Below are positions 1 to 6,384 of a stretch of DNA of 17,636 nucleotides, piece by piece. The stretch comes from Thioclava sp. GXIMD4216 (GTDB taxonomy: Bacteria; Pseudomonadota; Alphaproteobacteria; Rhodobacterales; Rhodobacteraceae). The notes beneath the pieces are model-generated. The model searched no databases. It was not told the origin of the DNA and saw nothing but the letters and a program-made list of their open reading frames with translations. The DNA is taken from NCBI RefSeq assembly GCF_037949285.1, contig NZ_CP149931.1, positions 1 through 17,636 of the forward strand, written 5' to 3'. A program made the position numbers and the translations under genes. Position 1 is the first letter of the stretch. Every line of letters starts with the position of its first letter.

Positions 1-157
1 GCTACGAATGCCAAGGTTTCATTGGCGCCAAGTCTGCACGGCAGGCGGCAAGCACAGGACTACCTGACCGGCGCTTTCGGCCGGGAATAGACGACCAGAT
101 TTCACGCCATTGCTAACCCTGCCCGTCTGCCTTCACCCCGTAATTTTGGGGGTTTTC
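1..157. other. left-edge non-coding stretch
   Basis: I see no convincing gene here. Short frames are open to the left edge (one closes at the TAG near 90, another near 113), so the 3' tail of a gene cut by the window edge is possible, but neither peptide is recognisable. A small hairpin, CCCC (136-139) with GGGG (148-151) around an AT-rich loop and followed by GTTTTC, could be a weak terminator for something entering from the left. Confidence 0.3.
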
Positions 158-180
158 GCCTGCCAAACGGCAGGCCGTTT
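158..180. repeat. two mutually exclusive overlapping hairpins
   Basis: GCCTGCC (158-164) pairs with GGCAGGC (169-175) over the loop AAAC. The loop and right arm also form a second perfect repeat, AAACGGC (165-171) with GCCGTTT (174-180). The two stems share bases, so only one can form at a time. They lie immediately upstream of the presumed oriT and may be part of it, for example as a termination or regulatory hairpin for the mob region. Confidence 0.5.
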
Positions 181-183
181 GAC

Positions 184-283
184 GGAAGTGAGTATGTGTC
201 TCTCCCGCCTCTTGGCGGGCGAACGACAATTGGGTTGCGCGACGCGGAATCAAATTGTCTAGTGAGTACACATACTCACTTCC
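184..283. other. oriT: candidate oriT / relaxase operator: 16-bp perfect inverted repeat upstream of mobV
   Basis: GGAAGTGAGTATGTGT (184-199) is repeated as its exact reverse complement at 268-283. The second copy lies inside a smaller palindrome, AGTGAGTA (261-268), loop CACA, TACTCACT (273-280), so AGTGAGTA occurs three times in two orientations. A CCCGCC-TCTT-GGCGGG hairpin (204-219) sits between the arms. MobV relaxases nick just upstream of their own genes at hairpins carrying an AGTGNGT-like core, which fits the position and the motif. The nick site is not known; the assignment rests on context and on the repeat. Confidence 0.6.
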
Positions 284-300
284 TTCAAACGGAGGCTCCC

Positions 301-1845
301 ATGTCCGCAGAACCCCGCAAGCTCCTTGATGAAGGCTGGTCCAAGGTACGGGGCAGCATGCAGGGCCTTCACGGTGAGGGGAAATCCTTCGGCATCATGC
401 GGACTGCGAAGATCAAAACGCTCGGCAACATGGGGGCCAGCCTTCAGCATAGCTTCCGGGAGCGGGAGACCCCGAATGCCGATCCAGACAGGACCAGCGA
501 CAACACGATCCTGGTCGGCGGCGACAACAGCAAGGAGGTGCTGGCAGCGTGGAAGGATCGGGCTCCCGAGAAGATCAGGAAGAACGCCGTGCACGGTCTG
601 GAATACTTCATCGGTGGCTCGCCCGCGAAAATGAAAGCCATGACCAGGGAGGAGCAGGACACGTACTTCCGGGATGCGCTTGGCTGGATCGAGAACCGGC
701 ACGGCAAGGAAAACGTCCTCTCAGCGATGGTCCACCGCGACGAGACCACCCCGCACATGACGGTGATGACCATCCCCCTCGATGACAGGGGCAAGCTGAA
801 CTGCCGGTCGTTCGTGGGGAACAAGAAGGCTCTTTCCGATCTCCAGACAGACTTTGCGGAGAAGGTCAGCGAGAAGCATGGCCTTCGGCGGGGCATCAAG
901 GGTTCCACAGCGCGGCACGAGCGCGTGCAGCGGGTCTATGGGGCCTACATGTCCGGTGAAGACGCTGTAGCCCTCCCTGAGCGCGTCAGAGGCTCTCTCC
1001 TGCGCGGTGGCAAGGAAAGCGATGCTGACTGGCACGCACGGGCCACAGAAGTCGCCACAGACGCGCTCCGTGGCTACCAGATGAAGATGCGGGAAGAAAA
1101 GCTCGACATGGATGCGAAGCTGAACACGGCGCAGTCGATGATCCAGTCTCTTCAGTCGCTGCAGCAGAGCTATAAGATCCAGCTCGACGCAGCCCGTGAA
1201 ACGCTGTCGCGATTGGTGTCGAGCCTGGAACTGGCTGATAAGGGGGCCGAGGCAAACGCTGCCCTCGAAGCCTATGCCGATTTGGAAGGGAAAATTCTTG
1301 TTGGTGATCTTGGCGTCCTCAAGGACGCTGCAGGTTCACCAGCTCGGATCGATAAAATCGTGGACATCTATGACCGGGTCATTCCTGACGGTACCGCGAT
1401 GACCGAAGAGCAGGCCCGGTTCGACCGGGCGCTGGACCTGACCTTGGATGCCATGGCGGATGGCAAGGTGGCGAAACGGAAAGACCCGGTACGGATAGCG
1501 ATCGAGGCTCGTGCCCTGCCCTATGTTCAGAAAGCTCTTGCTCACCTGGCGCAGGATCGAGTGACCCCGCCCTTCAGCAGCCGGGACGAACGACTGGCAT
1601 TCCGTGCGGAAATCGAAGGCTCTCTTTCAGCGGATCAGCTGGTGGGTCTGAAGCAGGGTGACGAGACAGTGCTGGAAGACGTCCTTGGTGATCGTCTTTC
1701 TCAGCAGCAACAGCTCAGCCTGGCACTGGCTTACTTCGATTATGGGGACATTGATGTCGATGCTGGCGTCCGTCGCGGCATGATTGAGCGGCTCTCTGAT
1801 GTAGAAGATGGACCTAAGCATCAGGAGCCAGGGCTTCGGCACTGA
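301..1845 (+). CDS. MobV (Mob/Pre) family plasmid mobilization relaxase
   Basis: DNA relaxase of the MobV (Pre/PF01076) family: it nicks oriT, becomes linked to the 5' end and pilots the strand during mobilization by a helper conjugation system. The frame is open from GTG 196, but ATG 301 follows a strong GGAGG (about 291-295), so 514 aa is preferred. Residues about 30-40 (FGIMRTAKIKT) and His50 (LQHSFRER) match the N-terminal MobV motif I. Residues 145-153 (HRDETTPHM) are the metal-binding HxDExxPHxH-type motif, with Thr in place of the last His. The roughly 30 residues ahead of motif I are an extension beyond the usual MobV start. From about residue 260 the protein is helical, probably coiled coil, as in other Mob/Pre proteins. 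No coupling protein or type IV secretion genes are in view, so the plasmid looks mobilizable rather than self-transmissible. Confidence 0.9.
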   Translation: MSAEPRKLLDEGWSKVRGSMQGLHGEGKSFGIMRTAKIKTLGNMGASLQHSFRERETPNADPDRTSDNTILVGGDNSKEVLAAWKDRAPEKIRKNAVHGLEYFIGGSPAKMKAMTREEQDTYFRDALGWIENRHGKENVLSAMVHRDETTPHMTVMTIPLDDRGKLNCRSFVGNKKALSDLQTDFAEKVSEKHGLRRGIKGSTARHERVQRVYGAYMSGEDAVALPERVRGSLLRGGKESDADWHARATEVATDALRGYQMKMREEKLDMDAKLNTAQSMIQSLQSLQQSYKIQLDAARETLSRLVSSLELADKGAEANAALEAYADLEGKILVGDLGVLKDAAGSPARIDKIVDIYDRVIPDGTAMTEEQARFDRALDLTLDAMADGKVAKRKDPVRIAIEARALPYVQKALAHLAQDRVTPPFSSRDERLAFRAEIEGSLSADQLVGLKQGDETVLEDVLGDRLSQQQQLSLALAYFDYGDIDVDAGVRRGMIERLSDVEDGPKHQEPGLRH

Positions 1846-1859
1846 TTGGGTAGAGTGAC

Positions 1860-1868
1860 TTATCCACA
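1860..1868 (+). promoter_or_regulatory. DnaA box (perfect TTATCCACA)
   Basis: Exact match to the consensus DnaA box, placed about 100 bp before the first iteron and followed by an AT-rich run (1929-1946) that would serve as the duplex-unwinding element. It lies 15 bp after the mobV stop codon. Confidence 0.75.
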
Positions 1869-1928
1869 GGCCGCATGATCTTCGTGGGTGTTAAATATGT
1901 GTTAGATTCAGTGTTACGCTGACTTGGA

Positions 1929-2090
1929 ATATCATTTTTTTTATTGAAACCAACTCACTATGCGAAACTCTGGTAACTGAAAACACGAATCTCGGTAACT
2001 AAAATCCTGTTTTTGGTAACTGAAAACACGAATCTTGACTTTGGTAACTGAAAGCACGAATGTGCCCGTATGGTAACTGAAAACACGAAT
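1929..2090. repeat. oriV: plasmid origin: AT-rich element plus five iterons
   Basis: A 19-bp unit GGTAACTGAAAACACGAAT occurs at 1972-1990, 2015-2033 and 2072-2090 identically and at 2043-2061 with one change (AAAGCACG). A degenerate copy starts at 1994 (GGTAACTAAAAT). Start-to-start spacings are 22, 21, 28 and 29 bp. The last copy overlaps the repA start codon and encodes its first residues. Iterons upstream of a RepA gene are the binding sites for the initiator; with the DnaA box and the AT stretch they define oriV. Confidence 0.88.
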
Positions 2091-3104
2091 TCAAACGATC
2101 CCCTGCTGCCTGATCGTCATCCTCAGCACGATCTGTTCATCTGCGATGTGGCGGATGCGGTCTTGAAGGACGTGATGCAGCACATGGAGCACCCGTTTTA
2201 CTCCCTTTCCAAGAAGCCGGAGACCACGGTTAAGCGCTACAGGAACGGCGAGAACTGGTTGGAAATCACGCCGAGCGTCAAAGGTCTTGCCACGATTTAT
2301 GATAAGGACATCCTGATCTACTGCATCAGTCAGATCATGGCGAAGCTGAAGCTGGGTGAGCAGGTGTCGCCGCGCGTTCGGATCAACTCGCGGGAACTGC
2401 TGATCTTCACCAACCGGGGAACAAGCGGTCGGGAGTATCAATCCCTCCTCGATGCACTTGACCGCCTCGAAGGAACACGGATCAGGACCAACATTGTCAG
2501 CGGCGATGAAGAGCAGATCGACGGCTTCGGTCTGATCGACGCATCCTCGATCCGTCGCAAGCACGGGTTGGACGGCCGCCTACTCTGGTGTGAGGTGAAG
2601 CTGTCGGATTGGGTGTTCAACGCGATCCGGAAAGAAGAGGTCCTGACCTTGCACCGGGACTATTTTCGTCTGCGCAAGCCAATCGAACGCCGCGTGTACG
2701 AGATCGCTCGAAAGCACTGCGGGCAGCAAAGAACCTGGCGGATCACCCTACCGAAACTTTTGCTCAAGACCGGCTCACAAAGCCCGGAGAAGCGGTTCCG
2801 CCAGATGATCAAGCAGCTGGTTCAGCATGACCACTTGCCGGACTACAACGTCGCCTTTGATGAAGCTGCGGATATGATCATCTTCACCAATCGCGGCACG
2901 ATGGTCCCTGCCCCATTGATCCAGGGGCGTGTTCCGCCCCTAAAGTCGGTCACCTATGAACGTGCCCGGCAGGTCGCGCCAGGCTGGGACGTGCATTACC
3001 TCGAACGCGAATGGCGAGAGTGGATTTTTGAACCGCCGCGCGATGCGGATGGGGCTTTCGTCGGCTTTTGCCGGAAGTGGTTCGAGAAACGCGACAGGCC
3101 CTAA
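2070..3104 (+). CDS. repA: RepA-type plasmid replication initiator (RPA family)
   Basis: Initiator that binds the adjacent iterons and opens oriV. The 344-aa length and the conserved block LLPDRHPQHDLFICDV (from residue 12), then MEHPFYSLSKKP and the FTNRGTSGREY region, match the RPA/PF10134 replication initiators common on alphaproteobacterial plasmids. The middle of the protein (about residues 190-260, with LRKPIERRVYEIARKHCG) looks like the winged-helix DNA-binding part. The start ATG lies at the edge of the fifth iteron, so residues 2-7 (VTENTN) are read from the iteron itself. There is no good ribosome binding site ahead of it; the family block starts only about 10 residues later, so the start is near here in any case. 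RepA bound to the last iteron should repress its own gene. Confidence 0.9.
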   Translation: MVTENTNSNDPLLPDRHPQHDLFICDVADAVLKDVMQHMEHPFYSLSKKPETTVKRYRNGENWLEITPSVKGLATIYDKDILIYCISQIMAKLKLGEQVSPRVRINSRELLIFTNRGTSGREYQSLLDALDRLEGTRIRTNIVSGDEEQIDGFGLIDASSIRRKHGLDGRLLWCEVKLSDWVFNAIRKEEVLTLHRDYFRLRKPIERRVYEIARKHCGQQRTWRITLPKLLLKTGSQSPEKRFRQMIKQLVQHDHLPDYNVAFDEAADMIIFTNRGTMVPAPLIQGRVPPLKSVTYERARQVAPGWDVHYLEREWREWIFEPPRDADGAFVGFCRKWFEKRDRP

Positions 3105-3117
3105 GTGCGGTTCAAAT

Positions 3118-3207
3118 CCGGTATGTGATATAATACCGGTAAGAGAAACTTATCCGGTATTGAAAACAAAACCGGTTCAATATATAAAACCGGTAAAACA
3201 AAAAGGC
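3118..3207. repeat. parS: candidate parS centromere/operator: five CCGGT motifs at exact 18-bp period
   Basis: CCGGT begins at 3118, 3136, 3154, 3172 and 3190, each exactly 18 bp after the last, with AT-rich filler between. Four of the five continue as CCGGTA. In type Ib partition systems the centromere is a tandem array upstream of a short parA and doubles as the operator of the par operon, bound by a small ribbon-helix-helix protein. Position, period and neighbours all fit that arrangement. Confidence 0.75.
3160..3188 (+). promoter_or_regulatory. par operon promoter inside the CCGGT array
   Basis: TTGAAA (3160-3165), 17-bp spacer, TATAAA (3183-3188): close to the sigma-70 consensus. The fourth CCGGT falls in the spacer; the third ends just before the -35 and the fifth starts just after the -10. 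A protein bound to the array would cover the promoter, implying autoregulation. Confidence 0.65.
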
Positions 3208-3218
3208 AGGTTCGAGCA

Positions 3219-3887
3219 ATGCCCGTCATCGTCATGGCAAGCCCCAAGGGAGGCGTTGGAAAGTCCACATGCGCCGTCCTTCTGGCGTCTGAGTTCGCCC
3301 GCATGGGCGCTGAGGTCACAGTCTTGGACTGCGACCCGAACAAATCGCTGACCCGGTGGGCATCTCACGGCACCCCAAAGGGTGTCACGCTCCTGAGCGA
3401 GATCGGCCGAGCTGAAATTGTTCCGACGATCCGGGGCGCAGACGGGGATGGCAGGATCGTTGTCGTGGATCTCGAAGGCGTCGCCTCGCAACTCGTCAGC
3501 CGGGCAATATCTCAGGCCGATCTGGTGATCGTGCCAATGCAGCCAACTGCGCTTGACGCTGAGATAGGCTCGGAAGCACTCGCATTGGTCCGGGAAGAAG
3601 AAGAAGCTCTCGGCCGCAAAATTCGCCACGCGGTCGTTCTGACCAAGACGAGCGCGGCCGTGAAAAGCCGTGTCCAGAAAGAACTCGAAGAGCAGCTACG
3701 CGGGGCGGGGATCGACGTAATCGAACCTTCTCTGGTCGCGCGGGCAGCTTTCTCTGAAATCTTCGCCTATGGCTTCGATCTGACCGCGATGATGCAAGAT
3801 CCGAAGATGGTGACGGGGGGCAAGGTCGATATGGCTATCACGAACGCCCAAGGTTTCGCGGAGGCTGTCTATGAGCGACTCAAATAG
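3219..3887 (+). CDS. parA: ParA-type plasmid partition ATPase
   Basis: Deviant Walker-type ATPase that moves plasmid copies apart before division, using its partner bound at the centromere. The P-loop SPKGGVGKST is at residues 8-17, with Lys10 the signature deviant lysine. VLDCDPN (35-41) supplies the switch aspartate and VVVDLEG (81-87) the Walker B strand. At 222 aa it lacks an N-terminal DNA-binding domain, which makes it the small, type Ib kind, so repression is expected to come from the partner rather than ParA. ATG 3219 follows the centromere array closely; the ribosome binding site is weak (GGCAGG, 3205-3210). Its 3' end overlaps the next gene by 17 bp, so translation is probably coupled. 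Confidence 0.92.
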   Translation: MPVIVMASPKGGVGKSTCAVLLASEFARMGAEVTVLDCDPNKSLTRWASHGTPKGVTLLSEIGRAEIVPTIRGADGDGRIVVVDLEGVASQLVSRAISQADLVIVPMQPTALDAEIGSEALALVREEEEALGRKIRHAVVLTKTSAAVKSRVQKELEEQLRGAGIDVIEPSLVARAAFSEIFAYGFDLTAMMQDPKMVTGGKVDMAITNAQGFAEAVYERLK

Positions 3888-4146
3888 ACTGGCGGGACTG
3901 AAGGCCCGCCCGAAAGATACAACCGTCGAAGAGGTTCGGCGCGTGGACGAAGTGGGAGAGGCGAGGGGGTTCCTTGATCGAACGCCACGAAAGAAGCCCG
4001 GCCGCAAGCCGAGCCCGCGCACTTGGCAACTCCACCCAAAGGTTTTCCCGAAGGTAGGGGAAGCCATAGCGGCTGAGGCGGAACGGCTTGGGATCACTCA
4101 GGGGCAACTAATCGAGCGGCTTTGGGAACAATACACAGCGGAGTGA
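3871..4146 (+). CDS. small ParB-like partition partner (ribbon-helix-helix type)
   Basis: 91-aa basic protein whose start codon lies 17 bp inside parA. Residues 1-37 are polar and probably flexible. A basic block at 38-50 (RTPRKKPGRKPSPR) follows, then a strand-helix-helix pattern from about 52 to 88 (WQLHP, a helix from VFPKVGEAIAAEAERLG, and a helix from TQGQLIERLWEQY). That pattern resembles ribbon-helix-helix centromere-binding proteins of type Ib partition operons. I infer that it binds the CCGGT array, loads ParA and represses the operon. The flexible N terminus would be the ParA-contacting part, as in ParG-like proteins. Sequence alone does not prove the fold. Confidence 0.7.
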   Translation: MSDSNRLAGLKARPKDTTVEEVRRVDEVGEARGFLDRTPRKKPGRKPSPRTWQLHPKVFPKVGEAIAAEAERLGITQGQLIERLWEQYTAE

Positions 4147-4249
4147 CTACAGCCGATCCTTCGTACGAGCATCGAAAGCACCAAGGAATACTCCGGCACT
4201 GAACAGTGCAGAAGCCCTGGGAATCGCGCGCAAGTACCATCTCTGAGCC

Positions 4250-4421
4250 ATGCAGACCTACCTTGAAAAAACGCCAACCTACGAAGCACGTCGCCCGGTT
4301 TTACCGGATGGCCTGGTTCTCGTTCTCGAACCAGGCCGTCACGGCTCTGATCACACTGGAAACGGCCAAGCGTCACCGTGGGCATTGGGTGGAGCCTCAG
4401 CAACTAGCGATGTTTGAATAG
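4250..4421 (+). pseudogene. decayed WGR-domain gene (frameshift and internal deletion)
   Basis: A start at ATG 4250 reads MQTYLEKT, a plausible WGR-protein N terminus, then meets six A residues (4266-4271). The match continues in another frame as KHVARFYRMAW, and later ALITLETAKRHRGHWVEPQQLAMFE up to the TAG at 4419-4421. Small WGR proteins on alphaproteobacterial plasmids have RFYR near the start and an AKRRRGY-like end, but between them should come the WGR motif itself, about 30-40 residues that are missing here. I read this as a remnant with a shift at the poly-A run and a deletion. The alternative is that it is not a gene at all. Confidence 0.45.
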
Positions 4422-4445
4422 TCTTATTGGCCCAGTTTACATATG

Positions 4446-4488
4446 AGCGGGATGTCTATATGTCCTTAGGACATATAGACATCCCGCT
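4446..4488. promoter_or_regulatory. palindrome P1, candidate AbiEi operator 1
   Basis: A perfect palindrome with 21-bp arms (4446-4466 and 4468-4488) around a central T. The centre, TATGTCCTTAGGACATA, is shared with palindrome P2 apart from the middle base. It also contains ATGTC twice per arm, in direct repeat. A promoter-like TTTACA (4436-4441), 17-bp spacer, TATGTC (4459-4464) overlaps it. AbiEi repressors bind inverted repeats in their own promoters, which is the likely role. Confidence 0.75.
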
Positions 4489-4526
4489 TCACCCAATCAC
4501 GCTTCTGTTCGACTCAGAAATCTCTC

Positions 4527-4556
4527 TTGACATAACGCAATCCTTACCCCTATGTC
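4527..4556 (+). promoter_or_regulatory. promoter of the abiEi-abiEii-RM operon
   Basis: TTGACA at 4527-4532 is a perfect -35; TATGTC (4551-4556, 18-bp spacer) is the candidate -10 and lies inside palindrome P2. Repressor bound to P2 would block it directly. Confidence 0.55.
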
Positions 4557-4581
4557 CTAAGGACATAGGGGTAAGGATTGC
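4537..4581. promoter_or_regulatory. palindrome P2, candidate AbiEi operator 2 and leader hairpin
   Basis: A perfect palindrome with 22-bp arms (4537-4558 and 4560-4581) around a central A. It covers the presumed -10, the transcription start region and the ribosome binding site (AAGGA, 4573-4577) of abiEi, and ends 2 bp before ATG 4584. Outside the shared 17-bp core its arms are unrelated in sequence to those of P1, yet both are perfectly self-complementary. If transcribed from an upstream start it would form a 22-bp hairpin hiding the ribosome binding site. Confidence 0.78.
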
Positions 4582-4583
4582 AG

Positions 4584-5465
4584 ATGAATTTCACAGACGG
4601 CGTAGAAAAAGTTATAAATGACAATGACTTGCCCGTCATAACCTTCTACGAATTCTTCGTTCTAGGCTACCATCTGTTTCACAAAAAAGCGCTGAACGGC
4701 GAGCCGCTGAAGCGCCTTCCGCACGACTGGGACCAGACACGCGCCAAAAATGCGTTGCGACGCCTTGAGGCGCGGAAGGCGCTTGTCATGGACTCTGACT
4801 TCCGCTCCGGCGTCTGGCGTGTCACGCAATCAACGAGAGCTGGTTCGGCGGAAGAGGCCGCCTGCATCGCTGATCCCTTCGCCTACGTCTCCCACCTGTC
4901 TGCCATGCAGCGCTATGGCCTTACTGATCGCAGTCCACAGGCACTGCATCTGACAACCCCCAAACGACCGCTTTGGAATGCGCTCCGCGATGAGCGCGTT
5001 CATAAAGACCTGCCCGATCTGGACCAGATCGAAAGGCCTGTTCTGAACAGGGCCGGCTTCAAGGACACGATCCGTCGCCGCCCGGTCGTAGTGCATGTAT
5101 CAAGCCACCCGTGGACACCGGCCCCCGTCAGTGGTGAGGAGACGCGGATCACTTCGATTGGCCAAACCTTCGCTGACATGCTTGCTGAACCGCAGCTTTG
5201 TGGGGGCATGCGCCATGTTCTCGATGTCTGGGAAAATGAGGCGGATCAGTGGGTGCCCGAGATTATTGCTGCAATTGATGTCCTGGACAGCAAGATCGCC
5301 AAAGTCCGCGCGGGCTATATTCTATCTGAAGTCATGGACATAGATGATCCGGCGCTGCACAACTGGGAGAAGTTTGCTCAACGGGGCGGATCGCGCAAAC
5401 TCGACCCTGACGCCGAGTACGCCCCTGAATTCTCAGAACGCTGGATGATTTCAATAAATGTCTGA
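4584..5465 (+). CDS. abiEi: AbiEi-family antitoxin / transcriptional repressor (type IV TA)
   Basis: Antitoxin of an AbiE type IV toxin-antitoxin pair. In studied examples AbiEi does not bind its toxin; it opposes toxin activity and represses the operon by binding inverted repeats in the promoter. The assignment rests on length (293 aa from ATG 4584; a TTG at 4578 is in frame), on the following AbiEii gene and on the operator palindromes. The N terminus (about residues 10-80, with ITFYEFFVLGYHLF and the RAKNALRRLEARKALV helix) looks like a winged helix. The following FAYVSHLSAMQRYGLTDRSP block (about 98-117) is characteristic of this COG5340-like family. It overlaps abiEii by 8 bp. Its ribosome binding site lies in the right arm of palindrome P2. 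Confidence 0.82.
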   Translation: MNFTDGVEKVINDNDLPVITFYEFFVLGYHLFHKKALNGEPLKRLPHDWDQTRAKNALRRLEARKALVMDSDFRSGVWRVTQSTRAGSAEEAACIADPFAYVSHLSAMQRYGLTDRSPQALHLTTPKRPLWNALRDERVHKDLPDLDQIERPVLNRAGFKDTIRRRPVVVHVSSHPWTPAPVSGEETRITSIGQTFADMLAEPQLCGGMRHVLDVWENEADQWVPEIIAAIDVLDSKIAKVRAGYILSEVMDIDDPALHNWEKFAQRGGSRKLDPDAEYAPEFSERWMISINV

Positions 5466-6381
5466 TAACGACCCCCACGCGCAAGATAGCAAATTCGACA
5501 TCGTCGATGTCGATGTTCGTGCATGGGTCGAAACCGCGCGCGCAGACCCAACACTCTATCGAGATCGCCAAGTAACGGAGATTGTCTTAGGGGCAATCGG
5601 CTTAGCCCCCTCACTGTCGAAAACGCTCGTCTTGAAGGGCGGGGCGGTCATGGCCCTAGCTTTCAAGAGCAATCGGGTCACCGGGGATGTGGACTTCACC
5701 TCCATGGCAGAACCTGATGACCTGACAGAGAAAATCACCACCGAGCTGAATGAGATGCTGCCCCGCACCGCGATCAAGCTCGGCTACCCTGATCTTCTTT
5801 GTCGGGTTCAATCAGTGAAGAAGATGCCACGCGCCCAGAATTTCGAGGATCACGAATTCCCCGCGCTCCGGGTCCGCATTGGATCCGCCAAGCGCGGCAC
5901 AGGTGAAGAGGTCCGGCTGGCGGACGGCAAGGCAAGTCGAGTTCTTGATGTCGAGATCAGCTTCCGCGATCAGGTCTATGCCTTTCAGGAGCTGAACCTG
6001 CACGGGGCCGGTGTGGCGGTACGCGCGTTCACTATCCATGAGCTCGTCGCCGAAAAATTCCGTGCTCTGCTTCAGCAAACCATACGCAAGCGCAACCGGC
6101 GACAGGACGTCTACGACATCGCATTTCTGATTGGCAAAAATGATTTCAGCGATGCTGACAGAACAGCCATCCTAACCACGTTGATCGAGAAATGCCGCAG
6201 CCGTGGGATCGAAGCCAATCGAGAATCCATGGATGACCCGGAAATCAAACAACGCGCCCAGGCTGAATGGGAAACGCTCGCCCTCGAAATCGGTGATTTA
6301 CCGCCCTTTGAAGAGCGCTTCTCTCTCATGCACGATCTCTATGTTTCGCTGCCATGGGGCGGCACCAAGAAAGACCATTAA
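5458..6381 (+). CDS. abiEii: AbiEii/AbiGii-family nucleotidyltransferase toxin
   Basis: Toxin of the pair: a DNA polymerase beta-like nucleotidyltransferase that in studied cases acts in the cytoplasm, is bacteriostatic and gives phage abortive infection. The family signature is complete. LKGGAVMAL (59-67) is the Gly-rich motif, followed by GDVDF (76-80) with the two metal-binding aspartates D77 and D79. RVLDVEISF (161-169) supplies the third acidic residue. HELVAEKFRALL (194-205) carries the catalytic-type Lys200, with RRQDVYDIAFLI (214-225) after it. The 307-aa length is normal for the family. Nothing suggests loss of function. It starts within abiEi and is followed after only 3 nt by the RM gene, so all three should be made from one message. 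Confidence 0.9.
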   Translation: MSDNDPHAQDSKFDIVDVDVRAWVETARADPTLYRDRQVTEIVLGAIGLAPSLSKTLVLKGGAVMALAFKSNRVTGDVDFTSMAEPDDLTEKITTELNEMLPRTAIKLGYPDLLCRVQSVKKMPRAQNFEDHEFPALRVRIGSAKRGTGEEVRLADGKASRVLDVEISFRDQVYAFQELNLHGAGVAVRAFTIHELVAEKFRALLQQTIRKRNRRQDVYDIAFLIGKNDFSDADRTAILTTLIEKCRSRGIEANRESMDDPEIKQRAQAEWETLALEIGDLPPFEERFSLMHDLYVSLPWGGTKKDH

Positions 6382-6384
6382 TTT

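Noticed and set aside
196..300. N-terminal extension of the relaxase frame to GTG 196
   Set aside because: It runs through the inverted repeats of the presumed oriT, has no ribosome binding site, and ATG 301 has a strong GGAGG.
1972..2090. Possible CRISPR array from the 19-bp repeats
   Set aside because: Repeats are short, spacing between copies is only 2-10 bp, one copy is degenerate and they precede a RepA gene; these are iterons.
4427..4621. 64-aa open frame across the two palindromes
   Set aside because: Its sequence is mostly palindrome read as codons; no ribosome binding site and no family resemblance. The palindromes are better explained as operators.
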